Source: a virus. Taken from it: 54,781 nucleotides of DNA. Both the position numbers and the translations under genes were made by a program. The notes beneath the pieces are model-generated. The model worked only from the letters and a program-made list of their open reading frames with translations. It was not told where the DNA came from and did no database searches. Of this stretch, positions 1 through 10,725 are shown one piece after another. Where the stretch lies: the IMG/VR virus record IMGVR_UViG_3300021089_000283, positions 1 to 54,781 of that record; one strand, 5' to 3'. Each line of letters begins with the position of its first letter. Position 1 is the stretch's first letter.

Positions 1-2
1 TA

Positions 3-476
3 TGTGGCAATGATACACTTGAAGTTAAAGGTAATGTTAGAATTTATGTGCGTGGTGATGCGAATATTTTAGTAGCAAAAGATCTAACTACACAAGTTGG
101 TGGCGATATGGTTGCAGATATAAAGGGTAACTCTGAGTCAACTATCACTGGCAATATGACAGCAACTGTTACTGGCAATATGACGGCAGAAATAACTGGT
201 ACAACTAGTCTAACCGGCGTGGGTGATATATCGATAACACAATCATCATTAGCTCAGACTGCACAAACTTTAACAATAAAATCAGAATATACTAATGATG
301 TTGGGTCAACATATTCAGGAATAATATCATTAGATGGCGATGTAGCAATTACTAAGAATTTGTCGATTGAAGGTATAACAACTACTAGTAACGCTACTGA
401 TAAACTTATATTAGATGGACATGTCCATAATGAGAACAATGTTAACCAAGATAGAACGGGTGGTCCGATTAATTAG
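3..476 (+). CDS. gp5-like baseplate central spike, C-terminal part (5' end outside window)
   Basis: The frame is open from base 3 with no stop, so the gene starts upstream of the window; a GTG at 48 is an internal codon rather than a convincing start. The visible part is a run of short beta-strand repeats of the type TGNMTATVTGN, typical of the triple-stranded beta-helix needle at the tip of gp5/VgrG-type spikes. Near the C-terminus is a His-x-His pair (DGHVHNEN); in P2 gpV-type spikes such a pair binds an iron ion at the tip, so a metal-capped tip is possible by analogy. Its place just before gp25 and gp6 fits a baseplate hub or spike. The lysozyme domain of T4 gp5, if present, would lie outside the window. 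Confidence 0.72.
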   Translation, partial: CGNDTLEVKGNVRIYVRGDANILVAKDLTTQVGGDMVADIKGNSESTITGNMTATVTGNMTAEITGTTSLTGVGDISITQSSLAQTAQTLTIKSEYTNDVGSTYSGIISLDGDVAITKNLSIEGITTTSNATDKLILDGHVHNENNVNQDRTGGPIN

Positions 477-484
477 TATAAATA
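477..484 (+). promoter_or_regulatory. T4-type late promoter (TATAAATA) before gp25
   Basis: Exact TATAAATA octamer, the consensus recognised by the T4 late sigma factor gp55. It ends six bases before the gp25 ATG at 491. There is no Shine-Dalgarno sequence between motif and start, so a transcript from this promoter would be leaderless or nearly so. Confidence 0.8.
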
Positions 485-490
485 AGATAT

Positions 491-889
491 ATGGCAGAGA
501 TAGCACGACAAGAAACGTATAAAGATTTAGATTTTACTTTTAAGCAAAATCCTAATACCAATGACATTGGAATAAAGAAGAACAATGCAGCGGTAATACA
601 AAGCTGTCTTAATATACTTCGCACTAATCACGGTGAGCGACCATTTGATTATAATTTTGGTGCAAACCTAAGAGCATATCTCTTTGAGAACATGACAAAT
701 GTAACAGCATCGAACATGGGAACAAGTGTTAATATAGCTTTAAAGAATTACGAGCCAAGAATAGAGGTACTTAATACTAATATTAACGCAAAGCCCGATG
801 AGAATATGGTATATATTACAGTAACCGGTAGAGTTAAATCAACTAACGAGATATTAGACATCGCTACCACAATAGAGAGAATACGATAA
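491..889 (+). CDS. gp25: gp25-like baseplate wedge protein
   Basis: 132 residues, the same length as T4 gp25. It carries the family core: the GERPFDYNFGANL segment at about residues 48-60 and the EPR motif at residues 88-90 (NYEPRIEV). In T4 and other contractile systems gp25 joins gp6 and gp53 to form the wedge core that binds the end of the sheath. The stop codon overlaps the ATG of the gp6 gene by one base, giving translational coupling within the wedge operon. The late promoter at 477-484 lies immediately upstream. Confidence 0.93.
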   Translation: MAEIARQETYKDLDFTFKQNPNTNDIGIKKNNAAVIQSCLNILRTNHGERPFDYNFGANLRAYLFENMTNVTASNMGTSVNIALKNYEPRIEVLNTNINAKPDENMVYITVTGRVKSTNEILDIATTIERIR

Positions 890-2778
890 TGGCAATAGAA
901 CGCAGAATTTCAGCAAGTGAATTAGACTTTGACCAAATAAAATTAAATCTAGTTAATTATATGAAGGCAACAGATACAACCTTCAATGATTATAACTACG
1001 ATGGCTCAGCGATGAGTACCATCATTGATGTATTAAGTTATATAACACACATCAACTCTATGAATGCGAACTTCGCTTTGAATGAAACATTTCTTGATAC
1101 AGCTCAGCTACGAACTTCAGTTGTATCTCATGCCAAACTATTAGGATATACTCCAAGATCTATTGCCCCTTCGGTTGCTTATGTCGATGTTAAAATGAAT
1201 TACGATACTACAGCAACTCCTTTATGGAATCATGATTCTGCTAATGCTCCATTGCCTTTGTCAATGCCAAGAGGTACTACATTCCAAACAATAATTAATG
1301 GTGTCACATATCCAATGTTTAATTCAGTTACAGAAAATATTGTATTTGATTCAACAGATGGTTGGAATTTCTCTAATGTTGCAATTGAACAAGGGGTATT
1401 AACTAGTATAACATACACATTCCAAAATAATAATTTCGAATCGTATATACTTCCTATGGTAAATGTTAACACAAGCTCGATTAAGGTAACAGTTACCGAT
1501 TCAAATTCAACATCAGCAGCTAAAGTTTATTCTCTTAATAGTAATATAGTTGACTTAGATGGTTCAAGTGAAGTGTTCTTCTTAGAAGAAGGAAGAGACG
1601 GGCATTATGAAGTTAAATTTGGTGATAACATTGTTGGTAAGAGACCAGGCAATGGTAACAGTGTTGAGATAGAATATTCACATATACCTACTGGTGTTAA
1701 TGTGAATGGTGCTACAGTGTTTAGTATGACAGGAACACTTAACGGCAATACCGATGAGACGATGACACTTGTGACTAAAGCTACTGGTGGTGCAGCAAGA
1801 GAAACTAAAGAGGCAATTAAATTTAATGCTCCTCTTGCTCACGTATCTCAAAACAGAGCTGTTACACCAGATGACTATAAAGCTATTATTAAAAACGAAT
1901 TTGCTGACGTTGAAGCAGTATCAGTATGGGGTGGTGAAGATCATGATGTACCTGATTATGGTAAAGTATATATTAGTATCAAGCCTTTATCGGCTGATGT
2001 ATTAACCACAGTACAAAAGGAAACAATCATTGGAAATATTCTTAAACCTAAAAATGTTGTAAGTATCACTCCTGTCCTTCTTGACCCTGAGTATACGTAT
2101 ATTAATTTAGAGGTTTTCTTTAAATTTAATCCGAACCTTGCTTCAGTAACTGCAGAAGGTTTGGCAACATCAGTAAGGAGTTCACTTATCTCACATAATA
2201 CCGACGTACTAAAAAGTTTTGGTGGAGTATTTAGAGCAAGTAATGTTATGAAGAAAATAGACGATACTAATATTGCTATCCTATCTAACATCACTCGTAT
2301 TAGAATGACAAAGAAGATCATACCAGTGCTTGGTACAGCAACATCATACTCACTTAAGTTTAATCAAAAGTTAGATAGTTTAGATGGTACTACATCAACT
2401 CTTGGTTCTTATGTGTCATCAAATTTATTTACATATAGTGGTCAGCAATGTATGTTAAAAGACTTCTATGATACTTCAAGCGGTACAAGAATTATTCAAA
2501 TCGTTGATGCTAATGGAATAATATATAATACAAATGCTGGTTCGGTAAATGAAACTACTGGAACTGTTACATTAAATGGCTTTAATCCAACTGCACTTCC
2601 TACTGGACAAACTACAATCGATGTTAAAGTTAATCCAGCATCGAATGATATTAAACCTATGAGAAATGAATTACTAACTATTGATACATCAGGCGCAACT
2701 ATAACAGGAACAATTGATACTATGGCTACTGGTGGTACGACTGCTGGAATCGATTACGAAACAGAGGCTAGCTGCTAA
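889..2778 (+). CDS. gp6: gp6-like baseplate wedge protein
   Basis: 629 residues, close to T4 gp6 (about 660). The N-terminal region (ISASELDFDQIKLNLVNYM) and the central region (HVSQNRAVTPDDYKAII, about residues 317-333) are typical of the gp6/baseplate J-like family, whose members dimerise and form the inner ring of the wedge. Position between gp25 and the next structural gene matches T4-like gene order. It overlaps neighbours by one base at each end. The C-terminal ~150 residues are Thr/Ser/Gly-rich and probably a beta-sandwich exposed on the baseplate. Confidence 0.9.
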   Translation: MAIERRISASELDFDQIKLNLVNYMKATDTTFNDYNYDGSAMSTIIDVLSYITHINSMNANFALNETFLDTAQLRTSVVSHAKLLGYTPRSIAPSVAYVDVKMNYDTTATPLWNHDSANAPLPLSMPRGTTFQTIINGVTYPMFNSVTENIVFDSTDGWNFSNVAIEQGVLTSITYTFQNNNFESYILPMVNVNTSSIKVTVTDSNSTSAAKVYSLNSNIVDLDGSSEVFFLEEGRDGHYEVKFGDNIVGKRPGNGNSVEIEYSHIPTGVNVNGATVFSMTGTLNGNTDETMTLVTKATGGAARETKEAIKFNAPLAHVSQNRAVTPDDYKAIIKNEFADVEAVSVWGGEDHDVPDYGKVYISIKPLSADVLTTVQKETIIGNILKPKNVVSITPVLLDPEYTYINLEVFFKFNPNLASVTAEGLATSVRSSLISHNTDVLKSFGGVFRASNVMKKIDDTNIAILSNITRIRMTKKIIPVLGTATSYSLKFNQKLDSLDGTTSTLGSYVSSNLFTYSGQQCMLKDFYDTSSGTRIIQIVDANGIIYNTNAGSVNETTGTVTLNGFNPTALPTGQTTIDVKVNPASNDIKPMRNELLTIDTSGATITGTIDTMATGGTTAGIDYETEASC

Positions 2779-4079
2779 TGGCCCATATCGGTAAATATAA
2801 TATATCATCTTATGTTAATGACTTAATACCGGAACATGTAGCTACTTCATATCCTGATCTTATTGAGTTCATTAAGGTATATGCATTATATTTAGAACGT
2901 CAAAACAAATCTGGATTCTATCTTAACGCATTAGATATCCAAAGAGATATTGATGAAGTAGAAGAGACATTACTTACAGAGCTTCAGAATGAAATTGGTA
3001 TTGCTATACCTAGAGACTTTGCTACAGATCCAAGGATGTTCTATAAGCATTTGATTGAGTTCTATAGAAGTAGAGGTACACCTGAATCAATCACATCATT
3101 TTTTAGAACTATATATGATGATGAAGTTGAGACATACTTTCCGTATATAGATTTACTTGTTCCATCAGATGGAGACTGGACGGATCAAGCTGCGGATATT
3201 AAAATTAATCAATCTAAGTATACCCCTTGGAATACATTTACAATATCCGGTACACCTACAGTCGTAAGTGGAAATAATGATGCAGGTAACTCTGCATTTT
3301 TTGATGACGATATTGTATTTGTAAATGATGTATATAAAACTCCAGGTACAGATTATGCTGAAGGAGTATATTCAGAATCAAGTACAACTAAATATAAATT
3401 AACATTTACAAGTGCATTAGCAAACAGCGATGTGGTTAAGACATATCCTAAAGGTTTGTTTACTACAGCAAATGGTTTCTTATCAGATAGAAAATATATA
3501 CAGGACTCTTATTATTATCAAAAGTTTTCATATGTTCTTAAGACTGGTAAAAATATTTCTGATTGGAAGAATGCATTTACAAGACTAATTCACCCTGCAG
3601 GATTTATATTCTTCGGGGAAGTATCAATATTTATTCAGCTATTAACTTCAACTAATGATGAAGTACAGCCTGGCTGGTTAGCAGCTGCTGGTCTGATAAA
3701 TATAAACATAGCACAACTTCAAATTGGTCCAGTTTCATTCCATGAAGTTGGAAGCTATTTAGAGAAAACTTGGACATACTTTGCAAGAGGTAGTTCAGAG
3801 TTCAGCATTATTGGAATGCAGAATCATTGGGATAACATGAAGTTTAGATATTTAGGTCCAAATTCAAACTTTGCTCATTATACACTTCAAGATGCTATAA
3901 ATAACAATATAAGGATACAACATAACCAAGAGGTTATGAAATTAACGTGTGATACCGTTGCCGTACAAGCTGGTGAACCATATACAAGTACATATACTAG
4001 ACCATATATAGTAAATGGAGTAAACCAAAATAGTGATATAACTTATTACGTGCAAGATTGTACATCAACATATTCATAA
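2778..4079 (+). CDS. Baseplate wedge/structural protein at the gp7 position
   Basis: 433 residues, starting on the ATG that overlaps the gp6 stop. The N-terminal 120 residues are helical and contain FYRSRGTPESITSFFRTIY, a segment I associate with structural proteins that follow gp6 in marine T4-like phages. The rest is aromatic-rich beta structure. T4 gp7 is more than twice as long, so this is either a reduced wedge protein or an unrelated protein occupying the same slot. A baseplate role is inferred from position and from the downstream gp8; I cannot show homology to gp7. Confidence 0.65.
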   Translation: MAHIGKYNISSYVNDLIPEHVATSYPDLIEFIKVYALYLERQNKSGFYLNALDIQRDIDEVEETLLTELQNEIGIAIPRDFATDPRMFYKHLIEFYRSRGTPESITSFFRTIYDDEVETYFPYIDLLVPSDGDWTDQAADIKINQSKYTPWNTFTISGTPTVVSGNNDAGNSAFFDDDIVFVNDVYKTPGTDYAEGVYSESSTTKYKLTFTSALANSDVVKTYPKGLFTTANGFLSDRKYIQDSYYYQKFSYVLKTGKNISDWKNAFTRLIHPAGFIFFGEVSIFIQLLTSTNDEVQPGWLAAAGLININIAQLQIGPVSFHEVGSYLEKTWTYFARGSSEFSIIGMQNHWDNMKFRYLGPNSNFAHYTLQDAINNNIRIQHNQEVMKLTCDTVAVQAGEPYTSTYTRPYIVNGVNQNSDITYYVQDCTSTYS

Positions 4080-4100
4080 ACATATAACAGAGGAAATAAA

Positions 4101-5603
4101 ATGTCAGCAATTATTACAAGTAAATTTAGATTAGATACAACGAATAAGTTCGTAGATAGTCTTGCAGCTAACCAATTCTATATGGCACTGGGAAGGCCGA
4201 ATGCTTGGGCAGACGACACCTCTCCAACGGTTCCATACGAAAATGATTATGCAAACAACACTTTATGGGAAAACATGTTTGCCATGAAGAAACTAGACGC
4301 AACAGATATTGTTCATTGCGCAACAAGAAACTTATGGGTATCTGGTACAACATACATCGAGTATGACGATCAAGATACAAATATTGAAAGCAAAAAGTAT
4401 TTTGTTATTACAGATAATAACAACGTATATATGTGCTTAAAAGCAGGAGCAGGAACAAGCTCAACTAACCCGGATATAATAGGTGTACAAACTTCTGGAG
4501 TTTTAAATCACTCAGGATCAGATGGTTACATATGGAAATATATGTTCACTGTCCCAACAGCGGATGTAACAAAATTCTTAACATCTACTTTTATACCAGT
4601 TAGACTTATTGAATCAGCTCCGGTAGCTGGATCAGATACTGCATTGACAAATCAATGGAGTGTTCAACAAGCGGCTATCGATGGTGCAATATATAATATG
4701 AAGATAACAGCGGGCGGTACAGGTTATACAAGTACTCCTACATTAACTATTACAGGTGACGGCACAGGTGCTACTGCTACGGCAACTCTTACATCAGGTG
4801 TTATTACAGACATCACGATGACGGCTGCTGGTACAGGATATACTCACGCGACTGTTGCAGTAAGCGTAAGTGGTGGTTCTGGTGGTGCGGTAAGACCAGT
4901 CATTGGTCCTCCAGGTGGATACGGCGCTAGCCCTACTAATGATTTACGTGCACACTATGTAACAATTAATAAAGCATTTACTGGTGATGAATCAGCTTCT
5001 ATTCCTGATGCAAACGACTTTAGACAAATAGCTATTTTGAAAAACCCAACTACATTAGCCGCTAGCTCAACTGCTATCGGTGGTGCTGGCTCAATGGTTG
5101 TTGGTCAATTTTATAAAATCTTAACATTAGGTAATAGCTCAGCTGCAAACTGGGCAACTGCTGGAGCACCAGCTGATTATGTTGTTGGAACTGTATTTAA
5201 AGCAATAGCTACTACAAGTACTGGTACAGGTACCGTTGGTGCTATAGCAAGTGCTACAGCATATAATACGTGTTCAAGCTTAACGGTTGCTACGGGTAAT
5301 ACATTCCCGTCAGACCAAGTTGTTGAAGGTACTATAACAGGTGCTAAGGCTTTTGTTGTTGAATATAATGCCACCTCTGGTGTATTACATTATATACAAA
5401 ACGAAGCTACAGGCTTTGTAGCATTCACTGCTTCAGATTATATTCGTGAAGAAGGCACATCAATTGCAGGACAAGACTGCACAGCAGTAACAGCACCTTT
5501 AATTAACCATCATTCAGGTGATGTTATGTTTATCGAGAATAAAACAGCAACTAGCAGGGCAACAGATCAAGTAGAAACAGTACGATTAGTAGTCGCATTT
5601 TAA
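4101..5603 (+). CDS. gp8: gp8-like baseplate wedge protein with inserted modules
   Basis: The start (MSAIITSKFRLDTTNKF) and the end (HHSGDVMFIENK...ATDQVETVRLVVAF) match the two ends of T4 gp8, as does a central SDGYIWKYMFTVP segment (about residues 139-151). In T4, gp8 is a dimeric wedge component that bridges gp7 and gp10. At 500 residues it is about 170 longer than T4 gp8. The extra length is two modules: a Gly/Thr-rich beta-repeat (AGGTGYTSTPTLTITGDG and a second copy) at about 205-270, and a module containing GQFYKILTLGNSSAANW at about 335-375 that I recognise from other marine phage structural proteins. It is preceded by an AGAGGAAA ribosome binding site. Confidence 0.88.
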   Translation: MSAIITSKFRLDTTNKFVDSLAANQFYMALGRPNAWADDTSPTVPYENDYANNTLWENMFAMKKLDATDIVHCATRNLWVSGTTYIEYDDQDTNIESKKYFVITDNNNVYMCLKAGAGTSSTNPDIIGVQTSGVLNHSGSDGYIWKYMFTVPTADVTKFLTSTFIPVRLIESAPVAGSDTALTNQWSVQQAAIDGAIYNMKITAGGTGYTSTPTLTITGDGTGATATATLTSGVITDITMTAAGTGYTHATVAVSVSGGSGGAVRPVIGPPGGYGASPTNDLRAHYVTINKAFTGDESASIPDANDFRQIAILKNPTTLAASSTAIGGAGSMVVGQFYKILTLGNSSAANWATAGAPADYVVGTVFKAIATTSTGTGTVGAIASATAYNTCSSLTVATGNTFPSDQVVEGTITGAKAFVVEYNATSGVLHYIQNEATGFVAFTASDYIREEGTSIAGQDCTAVTAPLINHHSGDVMFIENKTATSRATDQVETVRLVVAF

Positions 5604-5616
5604 ATAGGACAGACAC

Positions 5617-8600
5617 ATGGCAATTTCATTTAACGTAGAACCATATTGGGACGATTTTGAAACCGCAGGAGCGGATGGATTATCCCCAAAAGAAAAATAC
5701 CAAAGAGTATTATTCAGACCCGGTAAGGCTGTACAAGCAAGAGAGTTAACTCAGTTACAAACATCATTACAACATCAACTATCTTCTACGGGAGATCATA
5801 TATTTAAAGAAGGTTCGGTTGTTGTTCCTGGTGCACTTCACTTGCATAATAAACTTGACTATGTAAGACTATCAGCATGTAACACCGGTTTAGTTGCCGA
5901 TATAGTTGGTACTGAATATACCGATGGTACAAACGTTGCTAAAGTTATCCATGCAGCTCTAGCTTCGGGTGATGACTCTATAACAATATGGGTACAATAT
6001 ATATCTGGTGCAGTATTTGCATCAGGCGCTTCATTAACAGCAACAGGAAGTAAGACAGCGACTGTTGCAAGTTCTAATGATGCTAATGCAAATACGCCTA
6101 CAGGCTTTGGCTCTATTGTGTCACTAGAAGATGGCATATATTATATTAAGAAACATATGGTTGTAGCTAAGGCTAAGACAATTATATTATCTAAGTATAC
6201 AAGCAATGTGTCATTTGATATCGGCTTACTTGTCACTGAAGCTCTTGTTAGTTCAGGTACTGATGCATCGTTAAACGATAATGCTACAGGAACTCCTAAC
6301 GCATCAGCTCCAGGTGCACATCGTTATTCTATTACAGCAGTATTATCTACTCAAGCAGTTAATGCGACAACAGGTAACTTTGTTCTTATAGCTCGATTAG
6401 AAGAAGGCATTGTTATTAAGAATGCTCGCACCGCAGATTATAATCACCTTGAAGATGAATTAGCTCGTAGAACATTTGACGAATCTGGTAACTACTATGT
6501 AAATCCATTTAAAGCTCTTGTTAAAACACATCAAGCAGCAAGTCCTGATGCTACTAAATTAACTCTTGCTGTTGAGCCTTCTAAAGCTTATGTAAGAGGT
6601 TATGAAATCCAAACATTATCAACTACTAATGTAACCGTTGACAGAGCAAGAACATCAGAAGTTGTTTCAGATAAGCTTACAGAGGTAACACACAATAACT
6701 ATATTGAAGTCACAGCAATGACCGGCGTTCCTGATATTACTACATTCGGCAAAATCTCTATTGAGAATTCAGGTGGAAATGAAATTGGTACTTGCCGAGC
6801 TCGTTCGATTGAACGTGTTTCAGGTGATGGTGCAACGGCTGGATCAAGATATAGAATACATATATTTGAAGTTGTTCTTGATTTAGCAACGTATCCTACT
6901 GGTATGGCAGTTGCAACTCAACTAGATGACAAAGAAGGTACAGCGGCAGGTACAGCTTTTGCTGCGACTATTGCAACTTACAACTTTGGTCCAGACTCAT
7001 TAATATATGAATTACCATATAAAAGAATTAAGACACTTAACGGTGAAGTAGATCCAAACTTATCTGCTGTATATGACTTTAGTTATAATACTAATCGCAT
7101 CGTTGGTTCGGCTACAGTATCAGGTTCTGGTACCGCAACATTTACTGCGGCAGCTACTGGTGAACAATTTGGATCTAAGTCAGCTAATACAAACTGGATT
7201 CTAATAAATGATACTAATGATGGTGATGGCGGTGAAGAAGTTTTAGTTGGTGATATTACAATTGATAATAATGCAACTCCACCGAATGTTGTTATAGATG
7301 GCTTACCAACCACTGGAGATTTAGGCGGTGGCGGCAGTGATGGTGCTGTAGGTGATACAGTAAGATTAATTGCACCTATGGTTAGAACTCTAACACATAA
7401 GACTAAAACATTATCTGCAAATACATCCGTAGCTTTTGGTGCTGGTGTGACTGGAGGATATGATGGTGCAGCGGCTGGATATGAAAAAGGTCAAGCACTT
7501 GGTCATGCTGACGTACACCAATTAGTAACTGTTGTTGAGACTTCAGGTTCTACTGATGTTACTGAACATTTCGAATTAGATACAGGACAAAGAGATGATT
7601 ACTATGATGTAGGTCATGTTAAATTAAAGAGCACATCAAACTATACTGCGGCTGTAGCACTTACTGTTACATACAAATACTTCTCACATTCAACAGGAGA
7701 CTTCTTCACAGTTGATTCATACACTGGTCAAATCGATTATGCAGACATTCCTAAGCTTGGTGATTTAGAATTAAGAGCTTGTGTTGACTTTAGACCACGC
7801 GTAGCAGATGCTGGTGGTAACTTTACAGGAACAGGTAATTCAATATCAAATGCTCCAGTTAAAGGTACACAATTCTCAACTGATATTCAATTCTATCTAC
7901 CAAGAATAGATAAAGTTTATTTAAATTCTGCTGGTACATTTGGTGTTGCGCCTGGCGTTCCATCACGTTACCCAGAAAAACCAAATATTCCATCCGATGC
8001 AATGCATTTATATACATTAACTATTCCTGCATATACATTAAATCCAGGTGAAGTAGAAGTTGAATACATAGATCAGCGTAGATTTACTATGCGCGATATT
8101 GGTCGTATTGAAAAACGAATTAATCAAGTAGAATATTATAGTGTGCTTTCATTCTTAGAAGCTGAAGCACAGAATACACAAATTTTAGATGCATCTAATA
8201 ATGCAAGATGGAAATCAGGTTATTTAGTAGACGCATTTTCAAATACTAGAATGTCGAGATCTAATTCCTCAGAGTATAAAGCCTCTGTTGATTTAAAGAG
8301 TCGTACATTAAGACCTCCATTCTCTCAAGGTAATGCTTCATTAGATTATCATGCGTCATCTACTACAGTTAGAACTGGCGATTTAGTTACATTGCCATAT
8401 ACCTCAGCTGCTATGATAACACAAGGGCAGTACTCTGGTTTAATTAACGTTAACCCTTACGATGTATTTAATTGGACTGGTGGAATGACACTAACTCCTA
8501 CTACTGATGAATGGCGCGATGTTGATAGAAGGCCTGAAGTAGTAATTAATAACGATGGTGAATTTGATGCGATGGTAGCAAACCTTCAGCCTCAGGTAGG

Positions 8601-10725
8601 TACTGTATGGGGCGAATGGTCAACTAACTGGACTGGTCAAGAATGGCGTGGAGTCGGTGGTAGAACTAGTGGACTCTTTCAGACTGGTACATCTACACGA
8701 ACAGGTATTCAACAAACTATTGAGGTTGTAACATCAAGATTTAGTATTGGTGATCGTATTGTTGAAGTTAACTTTGTTCCATTTATGAGAACAAGACTTG
8801 TAGAATTTTCCGCAACACGCATGAAACCTGCAACTCAAGTCTATGCATTTTTTGATGGTACATCTGTAGCAGACTATGTATCTACTACATCAACAAGCTA
8901 TACACCTTTAGTTGGTGTTAATACTGTTACTGCTCACCCCGCTGGGGCCACGACATTAACAACCGATGCGAACGGCGCAATAAGTGGTACATTCTTAATA
9001 CCTAATAACTCTGCCTTAAATTTCCCAGCTGGTGAAAAAGAATTTAAACTAACTCAAAGATCTGATAATGACGATTCAATAACAACAACATCCGCTACAG
9101 CAATGTATACAGCTGCGGGATTAATTGAAACTAGAGAGAATGTTATTATTTCAACAAGAACTCCATTCATTCAGAAAACTTCGGCTGGTACTCAAACACA
9201 AAGTGCTAGTAGAGATACAGGACAAAGAACGACGCCGAGGGTTAATTGGGGTGATCCACTTGCTCAATCTATCTTACTTGACCAAGCTGCATTTGTTACT
9301 TCAGTAGATCTTAACTTTACTACTAAAGATGATAACATACCAGTTCAAATACAGATTAGAGAAATGGTTAATGGATTCCCAACACAGGTTATTATTCCAT
9401 TCTCTGATGTAACACTTAATCCAAGTGCTGTTAGTACATCTGCTGCAACAACATTTACATTCCCATCCCCTGTTTATTTACAAGATGGTGTTGAATATGC
9501 AATAACAGTTATATCTAACTCAAATAAATACCATGTGCGTTATGCTCAGATTGGTGATGAAGATCAAAATGGTAATAGAATAAGCCAACAGCCATACGCT
9601 GGTGTATTATTTAAATCACAGAATGCTTCAACATGGACTCCTGATCAGAATAAAGATTTAATGTTCACATTGAATAGAGCAGTATTTGATATTTCAACTT
9701 CACGTAATTGTGTACTTAGAAATGCTGCATTGCCTTCAAGAGCTTTAGAAGCAAATCCATTAACAACTGTAGCATCGGCTGCCGGTGCGGCTAATACATT
9801 TAAAGTAACTCATAGAGATCACGGCTTTAAAGTTGGTGACACAGTTACTTTAGCTGGATTTGCAGATACAAATGGTTATGATGCAGACGAATTAAATATA
9901 ACACACACTATTGTGGCAGTAACTATGGATAGTTATACTATTACAACAGCGGCTGGTTCTCCTGGTGGTCATGTTCTTGCGATTACTGCTGGTAATGGTG
10001 GTGGTACTGCATGTACTGCAACTCAACATCTAGCTTGGAATACAATACATCCAGTTGTACAAGGGATTGTATTACCTGATACTACAGCAACATGGACAGT
10101 TAAAGATGCATTAATGTCAAGTGGAACTATTACTGCTACTGGAGCGGCTATAGTACTTAACGAAGACTATACTCCTTTATATCCTAAAGTAATTAAATCT
10201 GGGGCCACGCAAACATTACAGTTTGATGGTACATTCGCTTCAACGAATGCTTACCTATCACCTGTTATTGATATGGAACGTTGTTCAGTAATTACTATTG
10301 GTAATAGAATTGATAATAATGCTGGTGTATTTAATGCAGGGTTAACTGCATTAACTGCTACTGCTGAGACAACGGCGGCATTAGGATCTAACTTAGCAAA
10401 GTATGTAACTAAAACAATTGAATTACAAGATACATCAGATGCAATTAAAATATATTTAGATATTAATAGACCAAACGGATCATTTGTTGACGTGTACTAT
10501 AAGACTGGTAACACGGCTGGAACATTTGATGCTGAGTCATGGGTTGAAGCTACACCTAATGCAACAGTTAAATTCTCGGATGGATCTACATACGATGAAA
10601 CAGTATATGATATTGCCCCTGCAGCTTCATTTACTATATTTGCAATTAAGATTGTAATGAGATCTACTGGTACAAGTTATATTCCAATGTGTCAAGATCT
10701 TAGGGCTATAGCAATGAGAGTGTAA
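5617..10725 (+). CDS. Giant DUF4815-type virion structural protein
   Basis: 1702 residues, the largest gene in the window. The N-terminus (YWDDFETAGADGLSPKEKYQRVLF followed by KAVQARELTQLQTSLQHQL) is the signature of DUF4815 proteins, found after gp8 in marine T4-like phages and thought to be baseplate or proximal tail-fibre components. A central region (about residues 740-1000) contains the long conserved stretch with YLPRIDKVYL and RIEKRINQVEYY. At about 1398-1450 there is an inserted HGFKVGDTV module. The protein is probably extended and mostly beta. It is separated from gp8 by 13 bases carrying AGGACAG as ribosome binding site, and its stop overlaps the next ATG. Confidence 0.85.
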   Translation: MAISFNVEPYWDDFETAGADGLSPKEKYQRVLFRPGKAVQARELTQLQTSLQHQLSSTGDHIFKEGSVVVPGALHLHNKLDYVRLSACNTGLVADIVGTEYTDGTNVAKVIHAALASGDDSITIWVQYISGAVFASGASLTATGSKTATVASSNDANANTPTGFGSIVSLEDGIYYIKKHMVVAKAKTIILSKYTSNVSFDIGLLVTEALVSSGTDASLNDNATGTPNASAPGAHRYSITAVLSTQAVNATTGNFVLIARLEEGIVIKNARTADYNHLEDELARRTFDESGNYYVNPFKALVKTHQAASPDATKLTLAVEPSKAYVRGYEIQTLSTTNVTVDRARTSEVVSDKLTEVTHNNYIEVTAMTGVPDITTFGKISIENSGGNEIGTCRARSIERVSGDGATAGSRYRIHIFEVVLDLATYPTGMAVATQLDDKEGTAAGTAFAATIATYNFGPDSLIYELPYKRIKTLNGEVDPNLSAVYDFSYNTNRIVGSATVSGSGTATFTAAATGEQFGSKSANTNWILINDTNDGDGGEEVLVGDITIDNNATPPNVVIDGLPTTGDLGGGGSDGAVGDTVRLIAPMVRTLTHKTKTLSANTSVAFGAGVTGGYDGAAAGYEKGQALGHADVHQLVTVVETSGSTDVTEHFELDTGQRDDYYDVGHVKLKSTSNYTAAVALTVTYKYFSHSTGDFFTVDSYTGQIDYADIPKLGDLELRACVDFRPRVADAGGNFTGTGNSISNAPVKGTQFSTDIQFYLPRIDKVYLNSAGTFGVAPGVPSRYPEKPNIPSDAMHLYTLTIPAYTLNPGEVEVEYIDQRRFTMRDIGRIEKRINQVEYYSVLSFLEAEAQNTQILDASNNARWKSGYLVDAFSNTRMSRSNSSEYKASVDLKSRTLRPPFSQGNASLDYHASSTTVRTGDLVTLPYTSAAMITQGQYSGLINVNPYDVFNWTGGMTLTPTTDEWRDVDRRPEVVINNDGEFDAMVANLQPQVGTVWGEWSTNWTGQEWRGVGGRTSGLFQTGTSTRTGIQQTIEVVTSRFSIGDRIVEVNFVPFMRTRLVEFSATRMKPATQVYAFFDGTSVADYVSTTSTSYTPLVGVNTVTAHPAGATTLTTDANGAISGTFLIPNNSALNFPAGEKEFKLTQRSDNDDSITTTSATAMYTAAGLIETRENVIISTRTPFIQKTSAGTQTQSASRDTGQRTTPRVNWGDPLAQSILLDQAAFVTSVDLNFTTKDDNIPVQIQIREMVNGFPTQVIIPFSDVTLNPSAVSTSAATTFTFPSPVYLQDGVEYAITVISNSNKYHVRYAQIGDEDQNGNRISQQPYAGVLFKSQNASTWTPDQNKDLMFTLNRAVFDISTSRNCVLRNAALPSRALEANPLTTVASAAGAANTFKVTHRDHGFKVGDTVTLAGFADTNGYDADELNITHTIVAVTMDSYTITTAAGSPGGHVLAITAGNGGGTACTATQHLAWNTIHPVVQGIVLPDTTATWTVKDALMSSGTITATGAAIVLNEDYTPLYPKVIKSGATQTLQFDGTFASTNAYLSPVIDMERCSVITIGNRIDNNAGVFNAGLTALTATAETTAALGSNLAKYVTKTIELQDTSDAIKIYLDINRPNGSFVDVYYKTGNTAGTFDAESWVEATPNATVKFSDGSTYDETVYDIAPAASFTIFAIKIVMRSTGTSYIPMCQDLRAIAMRV